Notes under the pieces: model-generated | The model's database searches: none | Seen by the model: only the letters and a program-made list of their open reading frames with translations | Told to the model about the DNA's origin: nothing | Position numbers and translations under genes: made by a program | Part shown: piece by piece, positions 15,076 to 27,738 of the stretch | How the letters are laid out: every line of letters starts with the position of its first letter | Position numbering within the stretch: position 1 is the stretch's first letter | Source of the DNA: Chamaecrista fasciculata | Lineage: Eukaryota > Streptophyta > Magnoliopsida > Fabales > Fabaceae | Length of the DNA: 64,000 nt | Direction of reading: 5' to 3' | Assembly (NCBI GenBank): GCA_003254925.1 | Contig: QANZ01043388.1 | Coordinates: 64,050 to 128,049 of the forward strand

Positions 15076-17764
15076 TCACTCATAGACTCGCTTTCTCTTC
15101 AGAAGTGTAGGAATTATGGAGACAGAACCAATAAGGAAGAGCACTGATAGTGTCTTAAAATCATAGAGATCCTTCACTGACTTCAGATCCCCAAGAGCAA
15201 GGCCAGCCTAATTGAGCAACACCAGTGAAAAAACTTGTAAATGTCATAAAATATTGTTAGCAAAATGAGAAATAGTCTGTCTAGCCTCTATGCAGAATTT
15301 CAGATTTATTATTATTTTGTGGGTAAAATAGGTAGTGCACCTTCTTTGATAAGGATATCAACAAATAAGACAGATGATGATAGTAGCTAAGTTCATGTGG
15401 GTTTTCAACTAAACATGATAATCTTAAGCCGAGCATGTTCAAGTTTCAATCCCCCAAACTAAGTCTTTCATACATAACCACAGTTGAGGAACAAAGATCT
15501 TGTTCCCATATGGAATCATGCATAAATCCTCAGGCACGTTTTCCTAAATCTATCTGACAAAAACAGGTCAACAATCTTTATAAACTCTTATGGAAGTTGA
15601 TACACAGGAATCGCTCACATTTGAATGAGGGTTAACTTATGAAAAGGCCAAGGAATTTAACATAAAATGTCTTAAGGGACATGTGGAGGAAAATCAAGGG
15701 AAAAACATTGAATATTTTCTTCGGCAGCGAGCCTGAGAAAATTCAAGCGCCGGGTTAGATGTGGCTTAAAATGTGACGGACTTCAAAATAATGACAACTT
15801 CAGGATCAAGTGTGCTCCTTGTCCAATAAAGGTTTCTTTGTTTGATTTCATCTAAAATAATTAAATAAAACTTTAGGACTTCCCCACCCTCACCCGCCTG
15901 CCTGGGACTTTATTTTTCCCCTTTCTTTCTCTTCTCTTCTCTTCTAGATGTAACAACAGGATAGCAGTATAATCACGTTATACTCTGCATTTGTATTTAA
16001 CAAGGCTATTTCATCTGTTAAAAAGTCCCTAACCCTAATGCAGATGTAAAAAGGGAAACTGTAAGGAACCAACTGAACTATGGGTGGAAAACAAAAATAA
16101 TTAACGCATTCCTTTTTTTTTTTCTTGGATAAGATTGAGGCATAAAATAAAACCATCTGACAAGGAGTTCAGCAACAAAAGATATATATAAGAAAAATAG
16201 AAGAAGAAGAAGAAGAAGAAAGAAAGTGGAAGGAGTATATTGCATGATAAAAGTAGGATGGTAGAAGAGCTTTACCCTGACAGTAATATAAGCGGCTGGA
16301 ATAAGACCAATCAATGTCGCCAAAAAGAAGATTCGAAAGGGTATGTCAACAATTGGAGATGCCAAATTGATGAAAAGGTTTGGTAATGTCGGGGTTATCC
16401 TCAGAAAAAGCATGTAATTCAAGAGCTTATCCCTACGTTTTCCAATCTGATTAAACAAAATAAAATCATGTTAATACATAGATACCATAACTGTCTAATT
16501 GGTTGTCTAGTTGAAATAAAAGAAAAAAGAAGCACACCTCTGCTTGGAAAAATCTTAATTTCTCAGGCCACAACCAGGAAACTAAAGGTTTTCCAATTAA
16601 TTTAGACAAAAAGAAGCAGGATGATGCTCCAGCAGTGGCATTGAAAACAACTAATAGAATTCCTCGAAAAACTCCAAAAAGTGCTCCAGCTAACAAAGAC
16701 ATGAAAATTGTTCCAGGAATCATAAATGTCTGCATGAAGATGTAGGTGGAACAGTAAACAAGAATGAATTGTGCGGGATGATTTTCTGCATACGTTGCAA
16801 AATTATCTCTGCAGAAAAATACAAGAAAAATATTAAGAAAAAAAAAACCTCAAAGCAGATATACATACAACTCAAATTTTGACAAATCCTAATCTAATCA
16901 TCAAGTGAATTAAAGACAAAAAAAAAGTAGTTCTAAAGAAAATACTAAACTAAAGTGATAATCAATGACCATGTTCTCATTTATCAGAATAATCCTTCAT
17001 CATATTTCACGTGAAATCCAGCAAAAAGTTTATCCGTAAGTCTATCTATGTGCCTAATGGTTTTCTCAAGTGAAAGAGTGGACTTGTGAACAAGTTCATT
17101 TTAATAGAAAAAAATGTTATCCATCAGCTTCACCAAAAGCTGTTGTACAGAACAGTAAATAAACAAAATAGAATATCATAATCATATTTACTCTCTTCCT
17201 TACTTGAGCTCCTTATTTACTACAGTCTTAGTTCCAAAACTAGAGCATTTTATGCAAGAAGGCAAGACGCATGTACATTTTGTAAGTCCCAATGTACTAT
17301 TAGTAATCACACTTCACATGTAAAATCTCCATTTCTAGACATAAAAAGTATACGCAGAAGGAAGAACAAGCCAATGAAAATGAAATGCTGGGACAGAGAA
17401 TAAGTATTCTGTTACTTTTCACCAAGTACACGAGCCTCAATAACACAAACACAGAACCAGCAAAACCAACATTGACAACAACATACAAAATGAAAACAGA
17501 AACGTACTTAAGCAAGCGAAGATCCGAAATGGAGCGTGGCAGCTTAAACTTGCCGTAATCCGCCGCCGGCATCGTCAAATAAAGGTAAACCAAGGCAGCG
17601 GAGAAGACGAAGAAAACGCCGAGAGCAGCAGCGAATTCCCACCTATTTAAAGGAATCCTTTCGAATTTAGGTTTCTTACCAGACGGCGAATCGTCTTCTT
17701 CTGCGGTCTCTTCATCCCTCAATAACCTACCGGAATCGCCGATCAGATTCCTCGATGTGGCCAT
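15076..17764 (-). CDS. TMEM41-like VTT/DedA (SNARE-associated Golgi) membrane protein
   Basis: Four exons on the minus strand: 17508-17764, 16538-16808, 16276-16446, 15076-15207; 831 nt, 276 aa. The start is taken as the ATG at 17764 (GCC follows); an in-frame ATG two codons upstream (17770) is also possible. Residues 1-41 are polar and acidic. A membrane segment follows at about 43-66 (FAAALGVFFVFSAALVYLYL). The VTT core has FMIPGTIFMSLLAGALFG, VVFNATAGASSCFFLSKLIG and WLWPEKLRFF, then RRDKLLNYMLFLRITPTLPN and ASPIVDIPFRIFFLATLIG. The last exon gives AGLALGDLKSVKDLYDFKTL and the tail LLKRKRVYE. Plant homologues are annotated SNARE-associated Golgi proteins; the animal relatives TMEM41B and VMP1 are ER lipid scramblases needed for autophagy. 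An ER membrane role is inferred from that. Confidence 0.95.
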
Positions 17765-18218
17765 GAGCATTACGGATTGCAATTCCCCACAGAATGGCTC
17801 AGCACTCGTCGGAAGAAAGTGCTGCTACCTCTTGTTGGAGATTGCAATCATAGATCGTTCACGAACCACATCAACGAATCAAATCGAATCGAATCTCGTG
17901 GATCAGTGTGTGTGTGTGTGAATGAGACGAATGGCAGGTGTTTGAAGAAAAGAATAGGCTATTTAGAATGGAAAGCGAGGGGAGTTGAAGTTTTGAGTTA
18001 GGGTTTGTGAAGAATGAAAAATCCTCAGATTCTTGAGGAAGATGGGAGAGAAAGAGAGTAAATGTGGATTCGCAGTAGCTAGATTTGTTTGAGAGGGGAG
18101 GAGGAAAGAGCTTTTGAAGACATTGAACAATACCAAAGTGCTTTTGTTTTCTCAGATTTTTTTTTTGGTAGAGTTAGATTTAGATTTTCTTTTTGGTAAG
18201 CTGTTTCTTTATATTTTT

Positions 18219-18738
18219 ATTTGGCCAAAGTCTCCAATTGGTCCCTAATGTGTGGAATAGATTTCAAATTGGTTTCTTATCTTCAATTTGTTTCAGATTG
18301 GTTCTATATATTTTCATGATATTTTAAATTGGTCCCAAAATACTTCCAAGATGCAATTTGATATCATTTACTAGCGATCTTAATAGGTTCGAGAAAAAAC
18401 TTTTTAAGAGAAAACATATAATTTCAAATCTATAGCATTCAGATTTGAAACGAGGGAGATATGATCAATTTCACTTGTTTGATTATGAAACAAGTTCTTT
18501 ACTTTTGAGAATCAATTTGATCTTGTTTATTAATGGTCCCAATGTTCTCCTCAAAAGAAACTAGTAGCTCTGGATTCGTTGTTTTTAAGCTTGAAATGAG
18601 AGAGTTATGACCATATTCAGTATTTTTTGGACCAATATGAAATATCATGAAAATATGTAGAACAAATATGAAACAAATAAAATATAAGGTACCAATTTGA
18701 AATCTACGGGACCAATTTGAAAACTTGACCTTTTTATT
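18219..18738. repeat. Fold-back element (CAAATTGGTCC family)
   Basis: The left arm (TTTGGCCAAAGTCTCCAATTGG, then AGATTTCAAATTGG and ATATTTTCATGATATT) pairs with the right arm (AATATCATGAAAATATG, GAAATCTACGGGACCAATTTG, ending CTTGACCTTTT). The interior segment around 18430-18550 (CAGATTTGAAACGAGGGAG, GAAACAAGT) is shared with 35238-36132 and 48590-48960, so these form one family. Confidence 0.65.
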
Positions 18739-18748
18739 TTGAGTAACT

Positions 18749-18850
18749 ATACAGTTCAGTCTCTAAAAGATACGTTTGCTAACGCTTTAGTCCCTGAAAG
18801 ATGGAAAAAGCAGTTTTAGCAGTTCTAATCCCCGAAAGATGCGCGGTTTG
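18749..18850. repeat. Partial copy of the CAGTCCCTGAAAGAT element
   Basis: Three spaced copies of a motif like AGTCCCTGAAAGAT occur here, as in the element at 11216-11447. No matching right arm was found, so this is probably a half element. Confidence 0.45.
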
Positions 18851-19518
18851 GACAATATAGCCCCTCCAATTTGTTCTGTCAAGTGTAGTTATTGAAGGAA
18901 AGTGAAAGAGACTTATGAGTTGCCATAGTTGCAAAAGTAGTGGAAGAGCAGCGAAAGATGAAATGCAAACTTCAAATATTAGTGAATCGCTTTATCGTTT
19001 TAGAATTGGCCATTTTGCCACTACGGAATTAAAATGGTGATTCTTACTGCCAACAGGGAGAGAAACTATGGGTGCCAATTCCATACTTGCCCACTATACA
19101 AGGTGATTTTTTTGTAGTTTCAATCTTGTTGCACTGTTTAAAATTTTTATATTGTTTTTGTGTTCAATGTTCTAAGGAAAAAACATAAAATTATACCAAC
19201 ATTGATTTTTATATTTACATGGGGAGAAATGAGTGATCCGCTTCTCAATTAGGTCTTTTTTTGTTGATGGTTGCAAACTCTTCGTAATCATATTTAAAAC
19301 GAGAGAGATATAGTCACATTTGTTAGGACTAACTAGTTAAACTTTTGAGAAAGACATAAGACTAAAATTGAAAAAAAAAATAAAATGAAAGACTAGATTG
19401 CAATTCAGCCAAAAGTAAGGGATCAAAATTTCACTTTGACCTTTCCTTTTTACGTGGCTTTATTGTTCAATTTAGGAAGGAATATCTGAATAAGGATATT
19501 CCATTTTTCGTTGAAGGC

Positions 19519-19563
19519 AAAGCAATTAGTTTTATTGGCCAAAAAAAAAAAGCAATTAGTTTT
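19519..19563. mobile_element. Micro-insertion (ATTGGCC + A-run) flanked by 15-bp target duplication
   Basis: AAAGCAATTAGTTTT-type sequence is present at 19519-19533 and 19549-19563, separated by ATTGGCC and eight A. Same architecture as 12629-12679. Confidence 0.6.
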
Positions 19564-19629
19564 GTTGTTTTAAATCTCAGAATTATATTTTCACTCTCCA
19601 AAAATGGTTAAAATTACAAAACAGCCCCA

Positions 19630-19650
19630 ACTCACCTTATAGTATACCGG
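19630..19650 (+). promoter_or_regulatory. Possible TATA box of the U11/U12-25K gene
   Basis: A TTATAGTATA sequence lies about 20-30 bases before the start of a GC- and CT-rich stretch that looks like a 5' leader. Position and composition only; not otherwise supported. Confidence 0.3.
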
Positions 19651-19659
19651 TATACACGC

Positions 19660-19838
19660 CTCTCATTTTCTTCAAATTCCATTTCGCCACTCACTCTTCT
19701 TTCTCCCTACCCCGACGTCGCCACCACCCACCACCACCACCACCGTCGGCGGTGGACATCCTCGCCGGTCAGACAGCACCGGTTACGGCCGTCGAGCTGC
19801 TGTGTTGGCCGCCGTCATCTCTTCTTCTCCTCCCTTTG
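19660..19838 (+). other. Probable untranslated first exon of the U11/U12-25K gene
   Basis: An unusually GC-rich stretch (CGACGTCGCCACCACC, GTCGGCGGTGG) ends at a good donor, TTTG|GTAAGTGG at 19838/19839. A good acceptor, CTCATGCAG, ends at 21629, 33 bases before the U11/U12-25K ATG. Splicing these gives a 5'-UTR intron of about 1.8 kb. It could also be the first exon of a separate transcript. Confidence 0.45.
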
Positions 19839-20579
19839 GTAAGTGGTCTTCCATTCCTCCATTTTCCTCCTTTCCTTCATATATCAAAACCCATGAAAAT
19901 TATGGTTTTCTTCCATTGTTGTTGCTGTTTTCTCACTCACTTGTGATGCATTTTAACATCTCAAACACTGATTTAAGCTTAGCTTCAAATCTCATGGTTT
20001 TAGGGAGCCGATAGAAATTGGGGCAAAACTTTAATTTGAGATTTTGACTAAATCTCTTGGTTTTCTTGAAATTTCTGGTTTGGGTGATCTTAATGGATGA
20101 TAATAATGATTTCTATTTCATCAATTTGAATTTTGAGTGTGTATTTTGAAATTTGATGTTTTGAGTTAAAACTTTAAAGTTTGCAAATTGATCCCTATGG
20201 GTGATTTTGATAGTTTTTCTGAACTTAATGGGTTTCTATGGAATTATGAAGGATCTTGGAACTATATAATATTGTATTTAAAATGTAAGAGTTGAATTTT
20301 TACACCATGGTTGGTGATGGAAAATGTAAATTTCCAATCTTGAAAGTTGGAATGTTAGCCATAAACTTTCTTGAAAAACTTGATAATTGGATAGTCATTT
20401 GTTAAAGCTCCCAAATATTAACCCAAACTCTCTTAGGTTTGATTGGTTTCTTATGCTTGGAGGAGTACCAAAGTTATTGATATTGAGGATAAGTAGCAAC
20501 TTGAGAAGGCTCATGGTATATAATAGTTATTTGTAAGATGCCACTTGGTGAGTTTATGTGTTAGAAGCATTATGATAGA

Positions 20580-21430
20580 ATGAATGTACTTTGCTGTCAA
20601 ACTTAGGTATTCCGCGTTTATTTCAAGCTTGAAGGTAGTAGTTCTATCTAGCGGATTCTAGGTCATTGTGTGTGACTTTCAGGTGAGTATATATAGATTG
20701 TGGTGACATCCTCCTCTTTCTGAACTCTTATATTGTTTTTCTAATATTGGTGTTTTTGTTGAGCCATAAAGATATTTTACTCTATGGGGAAACAATATGT
20801 CTATCTCTCTTATTTAACTATTTTGGTAGCTAGCTTATACTGTCTCATTTGGACTATTTTACCTTGAGACACTCTTGTGATACGAGTAAATGGTAAAGAT
20901 GTGAAAAATTGTAGGTTTTGGTATTTCTCAACTATTGATGTGTTGAGTTGTTGAATGTTGAATTATGATTGTTGTATATTTTGGGGAGATGTCCATATTT
21001 CAGGAGAGACTCTGTCGGATCTTTGGCAACCCCTATATGCTATCTTTTTCTACTAGTTTGTAATATTTATTTTGGGGTATATATATCACCTATGATGATG
21101 AGTAAATCCTTCCTTTAATTGTGGGGTGCCTAATATCTTCCTTGCGACTCAATTCAACTCTCGAACCTATCTTCGGTTCAAGACCAATTCTTCTCAATTT
21201 TTGCCTTATCCGTCCCTTCTTCGAATTATTTTCTTTTCCAAGTTTTTCTTAAAAAATTTGGCAGCGACTCATTTTCCAAAATTAAATGACATTTCCTTTT
21301 CAGAATGTCAAGCGTGACAATCCACACAAACATTATGAATTGTATGTGAATTGATTCAACTTTGCAGTGTCTTTTATTTATTAAATTTGCAGTGTGAGAC
21401 CCTGAGCATCCTTGGTTTCCAACAATTGGT
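20580..21430. repeat. Possible old retroelement fragment inside the 5'-UTR intron
   Basis: The stretch has retroelement-like wording, such as CAACTCTCGAACCTATC, TTTGGCAGCGACTC and GTGACAATCCACACAAAC. It resembles the leader or LTR regions of plant retroelements as I remember them. No termini or coding region are visible, so this is weak. Confidence 0.25.
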
Positions 21431-21662
21431 GAATGTGGTTTGGATCATAAATGTTATAATTTTTATTGGACAAATCTAGAGAATTTTTTTGTATGTGAAC
21501 TATGGATGAATTAGGTCATGATTAGATGAAGTTAGTGGTATCATGATAGATTTGAACCCATATACTTCAATCAAGAAGCAATGGTGGTAAAGTTTTCTTA
21601 TCCCTTGTTTAAGCCTCTAAGTCTCATGCAGACATTTGCTGTGTTGGAAAGCTTGAGAGCTA

Positions 21663-22966
21663 ATGGCAGAATATAACAGCAGCGTGAAGAAGGCAAAACT
21701 GCAATCGGTGCTAACCACCCTACTGGAAGATCCCATACTCGCAGATCTCCCAAAGAAGCCAAGCTTGGCTGATGTGGACACTCTCATCAACCTTGAGCTG
21801 GGTAGTGCCATGCGCATTTCTATCCTCAAATTGGATGGAACTTCATTTGGTAATACACCTACTCTACTGACTACAGTTGCCCTTCATCCTACTCCTTTTC
21901 TTAATTAATGCTCAATTGGGTTAACTTTTGTGGTGTTGGTGGTGTAGATGTAGCAATGATGAACTCAGCAACAGTCAAGGATTTGAAACTGGCAATTACG
22001 AAGAAAGTGAACGACATGGAACAATCCAAGATGGGTCACCGCCATATATCTTGGTAAGCTATATATACATACAGATATATGTTTTCTATACTAATTAATG
22101 GTTTTGAGTTTGTTAAAAGTTAATATTTCTGTGTCCCTTTTCTTGGTTACTTTAGAGTCCAAGTAGTAAAATGTCTGGTTTCTAAAAGAGAGCAAAATAT
22201 TAACATTTTTTTTTCTCTGTACAGGAGGCACGTCTGGGCAAATTATTGCCTGTCATACCATAATGAAAAGCTACTTGATGACAATTCAGCACTTCAGAAT
22301 TTCGGTATACGAAACAATTCTCAGGTTTGCCCCATTAGTTCTTTGTTAAGCAGAATTTTTTGTTTCTTATCTTTTTGATTTTGCATCCCTGTGAAATTCA
22401 CTTTTATGTATACCTAAAGCTCTAATTTCATAAAATCTTGAAAGAATCTTTCTTTCTGTGGCATGTATTTATGCTCTGTCTCAAATTTACAGGCACAAAA
22501 ACATTAAGGAATGTTCAGATATAATTTCTCTTTAAAAAAATGTATACCTGAGTATTAGTAAATAAGGGCATGCCATTATTAATGACTATATAAATTTGTT
22601 TTCTTATACAGTAAAGCCCATATTAATTCAGTTTAAGAAAAGCTTAAAACGGTTGCTATAGTCAGCAAGTCCATTATCTCTGTTGGTTGTCAACTTGTCA
22701 TTTCTTCACTTTTCTCCCCTTTTCATACCATTATTTTTGTACTTTTTTTTACAGTTATTCTGTATGTATATGTTGGATATATATTTGAACTTCTATAAAT
22801 TCATCAAAGTTGCTTCTTTTTATTTGTATAGAACATATCTCATGTCTTCTTGTATTTGACTCCCATGCAGGTACACTTTGTCCCCTATGTCATGACAAAA
22901 GAATCTCGAAGCCACTCAAAGAGGAGAAAACATCGTTTCTTTCATGGCCTTAATAAGCTTTCCTGA
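21663..22966 (+). CDS. SNRNP25: U11/U12 small nuclear ribonucleoprotein 25 kDa protein
   Basis: Four exons: 21663-21849, 21948-22053, 22225-22324, 22871-22966; 489 nt, 162 aa. The start is fixed by an in-frame TGA three codons before the ATG. The product has the family's KKAKLQSVLTTLLEDPILADLP and VDTLINLELGSAMRISILKLDG, then a ubiquitin-like fold (VAMMNSATVKDLKLAI, MGHRHISWRHVWANYCLSY, LLDDNSALQNFGIRNNSQVHF). It ends in a basic tail, SHSKRRKHRFFHGL. It belongs to the U11/U12 di-snRNP that recognises the 5' splice site and branch site of minor (U12-type) introns in the nucleus. Length matches plant homologues. Confidence 0.95.
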
Positions 22967-23980
22967 TCAAGTCTGGAATGTCTACTGGTTTCAATTGCAA
23001 AGTTATGGGGCTTGAGTCTCACACCGAAAAAATGGGATTCTGAATCTCTGATACAGGATGCGTATATATATTTTGGACTCTCCAACTTCGTAAGCTAGAT
23101 TTTGAGGTGTGACTTCCAAAATGTTCATGATCTCTGCTGGCTAAGCAACCATTGGATTTGTGGAAGAAAGTGTGCATCTTTCACTAGTCTGACAAGATAG
23201 AGTTCAACCAATCAAGTTTTATCTTCGAGGTTGACGAGGACTCTTTTTCCCTAAAGTCTAAATTCCTCTAAGTATTCCATTATCTTCAGGTGATTTTAAT
23301 CATTCAACTCTGTTTGTAATCCAGTGAAGTTCTTTGTGCTTAGAAAGTCAGCTGTTACTTGCTGTAAATTTTAGCAAAAAAACTTATGTGCAAATGTTAT
23401 ATGTTTGCGGTTTGCCAGCAACCTCTTGATTGACAAGTGAAGATTTGATATAGCTTAATAGTCCATACTATATATATATATATAAGCGAGAAGTATTCAT
23501 TCATTTTTATGTGTGTATATATATATGTAAATCTTAGAGGGTAGACCCCATATTATGAAGATTCTAGAGTGGTTGATTGGAAGTGAGTAGTTTTCAACAA
23601 ATTCCTGTGAATTAGGCTTGGGTCAATCTAAGGTTAAATAAAGGCACACGCATGCACACAACTTTTTAAGAAATGACTAGGAAAAATAAATGTGGAAGAA
23701 GAATTCTAAAAAATATTAATAAAACCCATTAGACTGTAACGCAAAATGTAATAACTCATCTTTAAACCAGAAAAATACAAAATCCTGTATTAACTTAAAG
23801 TCATTTACATGTTGTTCACTAAAATTTCAATAACACAAAATACATTGTCCAACGTTTAAAATTAAATTTAAAAGATGCAGTTATAGAGAGAAAATGAAAG
23901 TAAAGATCAAGAGAAAAGTGAAGAGTCATAGAATTGGGTGTTATTTAAAATCCACTCCCTTTTTCTGTGCTTCATAATTC

Positions 23981-24014
<34 letters not shown>

Positions 24015-25093
24015 TTTGAAGATCAATCCATTTCTCAATTTCTATGAGAAAGCCAAATCAGGAAAATATATAATCGAAGTTGGTTGGTGGTCATAACACA
24101 ACCTCAAAAGAAGAAAATTTGTCCCTAGTTATTAAAAGATAATATTATATAAATATATAGTCACACAGAAGCATGAGATGGGAACAAGCAAGATGAGACA
24201 AAAGGAATAATACCCACAAGTAATCATCAATCAATCCAATCCATCTAATTCTATAAAACGGTCACATTCTTAGGATGCAGAAAATTAAAATAAAGTAATG
24301 GAACTTGGGTTGTGATACAAGCCATGTCATTATCAACCTTAAAACCTTCTCTCTCTCTAGAAGCTTAGCTTTTGTTCATTAAAAAAGAAAATTATATGGA
24401 TATAGTATTGAACCAATGTCCTGTCTGTAGTGGCTAATAATCATATTTTAATAATTTTTTTATTGATGGACTTAAATTTTTCTAAGAATGAGTAGGACAA
24501 AGTAAATGAATTTGTGTATATATGTTTGTGTTTAATTCTAGGATCAACAAATTAAAGCAAGTTCACTACTTGAGAGTTATTAAGATCCTAATAGAACTAT
24601 TGGATCAAGTTGGTTGATTTACCAAAAAGATTAGTGAACTGATATATGTTTAATTTGTTTATTTGACCCTTTGTCTCCCTTAAAAAAATTGATCTAGAAT
24701 TGCCCAAACTATTCAAAGAAAGATGATAAAATCAGACAGTTTAAGTCTTTTTAAGATATATTTGACAAGTATACATATAACTTTATGATGTGAGATTATA
24801 TATTTAAGTAAGAACTTACTATATCATATTTTAAATTTTGTATATAGTAATTTTAATACTTACTAACATTTCAATTTTCTCTTTTAATTCTTAAGGATTT
24901 CAAACTGATCTGTTCTTGATGAATATAATCAAGTTTGGAGCTAAGGGCATTTTACTTGATCCTTATAGTAGATTGCTCCAACTTGGTTACCTGCAATAAT
25001 GATTCACGTGAGGGAAATATCATTTGAAGCACCTTCAATGATAAAATCAATATTTGATTTAGGAGAGAGTTCAGAATGTAACATTCTGAACAT
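22967..25093. other. 3' UTR and start of the repeat-rich gene desert
   Basis: The first ~480 bases are probably the U11/U12-25K 3' UTR. Beyond lie (TA)n microsatellites (about 23468-23484, 23516-23526, 23980-24012) and AT-rich DNA without recognisable genes. Confidence 0.4.
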
Positions 25094-25440
25094 TCTCAAT
25101 TCCCATTTTGGTTCAATTTTTGTTGTATTTTTGGTCCATATCTTTTAGTCGGGTCCTAATTTGGTCTTATATTTGTTTTGTTGCAGATTTGGTTTCATAT
25201 CTTTGGGTCAATGATAGAATTGATCTCATATCTTTGGGTTAGGTACAAAATTGGTCTCATATCTTTGGGTTATAGTGGAACTAACAGCAGAATCTTTTGC
25301 AAAGATATGAGACTAATTCTCCAAGCTAATCAAATGATATGAGACTTTTTGCAAAGATATAAGACTAAGAGTACAACAAAAGACAATATATAACCAAATT
25401 GGGAACTGAGCAAAAGATATGAGATAATCAAATTTGCACT
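25094..25440. repeat. Fold-back element (CATATCTTTTG/GCAAAGATATGAGAC family)
   Basis: The left arm has TTCCCATTTTGGTTCAATTT, TGTTGTATTTTTGGTCC and repeated TCATATCTTTGGGT. The right arm has GCAAAGATATGAGAC, GTACAACAAAAGACA and CCAAATTGGGAACTGAG. Related copies are at 26476-26842 and 29071-29436. Confidence 0.65.
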
Positions 25441-25559
25441 TTGATCTTATTTTTAAATTCAAAATTATTGATAAATTCCAAATTAGTGATATATATATAA
25501 TTAGGAGGTTAATTAATTTGAAAACATATATGGATAAACATATTTAATGAATGAATGAA

Positions 25560-25840
25560 AATGTGGGACGTAGCAACCCAAGATGAAGAAGGCAGTCCCA
25601 CAAACCGCCCCAAATGAAAAGGGTGATCTAAAGTTGCTTGACACACACTATTTGTTGTTTGATGAAGCAACCCCACCAATACTGGTACCAGTCTCCCACA
25701 CCCAAATCATATTATGACATATTAGGCTAATAGGCTCCACCATCTATCATCATCATCATCATCATCATCATTATCATCTTCTTCAATTTATCAACTTCCT
25801 CCAATACTCTCTTTTCTGCGGCTGCGTTCCCATCAATCTA
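25560..25840 (+). promoter_or_regulatory. Promoter-like stretch, low AT, with (CAT)n
   Basis: 25560-25740 is less AT-rich than its surroundings and reads like a unique promoter or leader (GGCAGTCCCACAAACCGCCCC). A (CAT)8 run follows at about 25747-25770. It could drive the uncertain transcript ending at 27139; nothing proves it. Confidence 0.2.
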
Positions 25841-25850
25841 TTGGTTCATT

Positions 25851-25886
<36 letters not shown>

Positions 25887-26475
25887 ATTCCCCTTTGTTC
25901 AATTTCAATGAAAATGATAGTCTATATATATATAATAATATAAACCTAGCTAGATTCCTCATATATATATATATGTGTGTGTGTGTGTGTACTACTTTAA
26001 ATATTACCCTAGCTTGTCTGCTTGTAAGAGCATGAAAAAGGCTTGGCTAGTTGCTTAGTTAGGCTTTTGTTTTGTCTTTTACCCCACATGAAACCTTTTT
26101 TGTGTATATTAATTTTTGTATATATAGTAAGACTCACGTAAAGGACCTAGCTAACCCTACCTTATTTTCTCTTCCTTTTTTACTCACTTTGGACAATATG
26201 TATGTGTCTTAACTTCTGCTATATATATATATATATCATGATCTTGTAAAGAAAGTGAATTCATGATGTATGTCAAGCTAGCTAGCTCATCTCAAATTAT
26301 TTTGAAAACTAAATTGAAAGATCATTTATTTATAAGCTATATATAATATTAACTATTAATTGAGTTCATTAACATATATAATGATAATAATCTTCTAGAT
26401 TTAGTGTAGAAACCAGAAGCAAATTGTATATTTTTGGGAAAAATCATAGTTCTACAAGTATACATGTCCAATATA

Positions 26476-26842
26476 CATATATTTTAGACAAAATATAAAT
26501 TTGGTCTCATATTTTTACAAAATATTCTATCATTACTCTGTTAGTTCCACTCTCATTCTGCCTATCTTCCCTATTAATTAAGTTAACGTGGGGTATCAAA
26601 ATTGCAATTTACCCTAAAGATAAAGAACCAAAATCAAAACTTAATATTTAGCTCGTCAGATCAACATGCTACGTTAGCATTAATAGAAGAAGAGGGATGA
26701 AAATGTGGTTGGGACTAACGGTGAAACTTTTTTATAAAGATGTGTGATCAAACATGAGAAAAAAAGATAAATTTGGCTGATTTGCAATTTGACCAAAAGA
26801 TAATTAAGAGACCAAAATTACACTTTGGCCTTTGGTATTTTT
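26476..26842. repeat. Fold-back element, degenerate copy of the 25094 family
   Basis: The left arm near 26490 (AAATTTGGTCTCATATTTTTAC) pairs with the right arm near 26800-26842 (AAGAGACCAAAATTACACTTTGGCC). The middle contains CAATTTACCCTAAAGATAAAG. Arms are eroded. Confidence 0.45.
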
Positions 26843-27076
26843 TTGATTATGACATGCATTTTGGGTGTGTGTCAATTAATTTGCTAACCCCATATATAGA
26901 TTAATCATATCAAAAACATGCATCATTGCAAAATTGATATTGGCTCCAAAATCTGAGCAAAGCAAATTAAGCAATATAATATATGATTAATGGCATATAT
27001 ATATATATACATATATATTATTGGGTTGAAGCTAGCTAGGGTGGTTAATATATTGCTAGCTATATATATATTGCAG

Positions 27077-27142
27077 GTTCCTATTAAGCCCACTGTGGTT
27101 GCTGGTGGCATTCCGGCCACCACCATTGACACAAGTTGGTGA
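27077..27142 (+). other. Possible last exon of an unrecognised short gene
   Basis: After an acceptor-like TATATTGCAG the frame reads VPIKPTVVAGGIPATTIDTSW and stops at TGA (27140-27142). Base composition here is clearly richer in GC than the flanking (TA)n DNA. I do not recognise the peptide and no matching upstream exon was found. It may be a decayed gene end or chance. Confidence 0.15.
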
Positions 27143-27738
27143 CCGTCCATGATAGTGACTCTGACTGACTAATATTGCTAATCAACCTCACTTCACTTTG
27201 ACTTGGACTTAGTAATTCTTTTTTGTAATCACAATTTATGTACTAATATAATGCTGCAATAAAATTATATATATCCATGAATTTTCACTTAATTGGTCAT
27301 TTCAGCTTTTACATTAAAATGTTGTTTGATGTGATATCAAACACTTGGTCAATCATTTTTTTAATAAAAAAATTAAGAGTAAATTAATTATTTGATCTCT
27401 CAAAGATGATACATGTCCTAATTTAGTCCTTAACAAATGAAATTATACGATTTAGTCCCCAAAATATATAATTAAAATCAATTTGAACATTTTATTAAGG
27501 ACATTAATCGAAGTTTTATGAAAAATATGATGTAACTTGAATTTTATTTTAAAATTACAATAAACTATTGATGTTAAAAAATTATATTTGTTGTTGTATA
27601 TAAAATTGTTGCTTTATCAAATGGATCAACTTTTTTATTGTAACTTGTAATTGCATTTTTTAGGGGCTAAATTTTATAATTTTATCTTTTGAAAACAAAA
27701 TATAAACATTGACCACCTATATGGGCAAAATAAATAAG

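Larger units (their letters stand above)
17765..19659. other. Divergent intergenic region
   Basis: 17765-18130 should hold the 5' leader and promoter of the minus-strand TMEM41-like gene, with a (TG)n run at about 17908-17920. The rest holds fold-back elements listed separately. The promoter of the next plus-strand gene lies near 19600-19660. Confidence 0.4.

Noticed and set aside
16466..16735. Separate small membrane protein on the minus strand
   Set aside because: It is exon 2 of the TMEM41-like gene read on into the intron.
17765..17782. Earlier start of the TMEM41-like protein (MQSVMLMATS..)
   Set aside because: The codon at 17782 is TTG, not ATG; the first real ATGs are at 17770 and 17764.
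19752..20014. Small plus-strand proteins (MDILAGQT..; MLAAVISS..)
   Set aside because: They run across a strong splice donor at 19838 into AT-rich intron-like DNA; more likely an untranslated exon.
25841..26035. IYIYIY-containing peptides here and at 30121-30346, 43314-43562
   Set aside because: Translations of (TA)n and (TG)n microsatellites.
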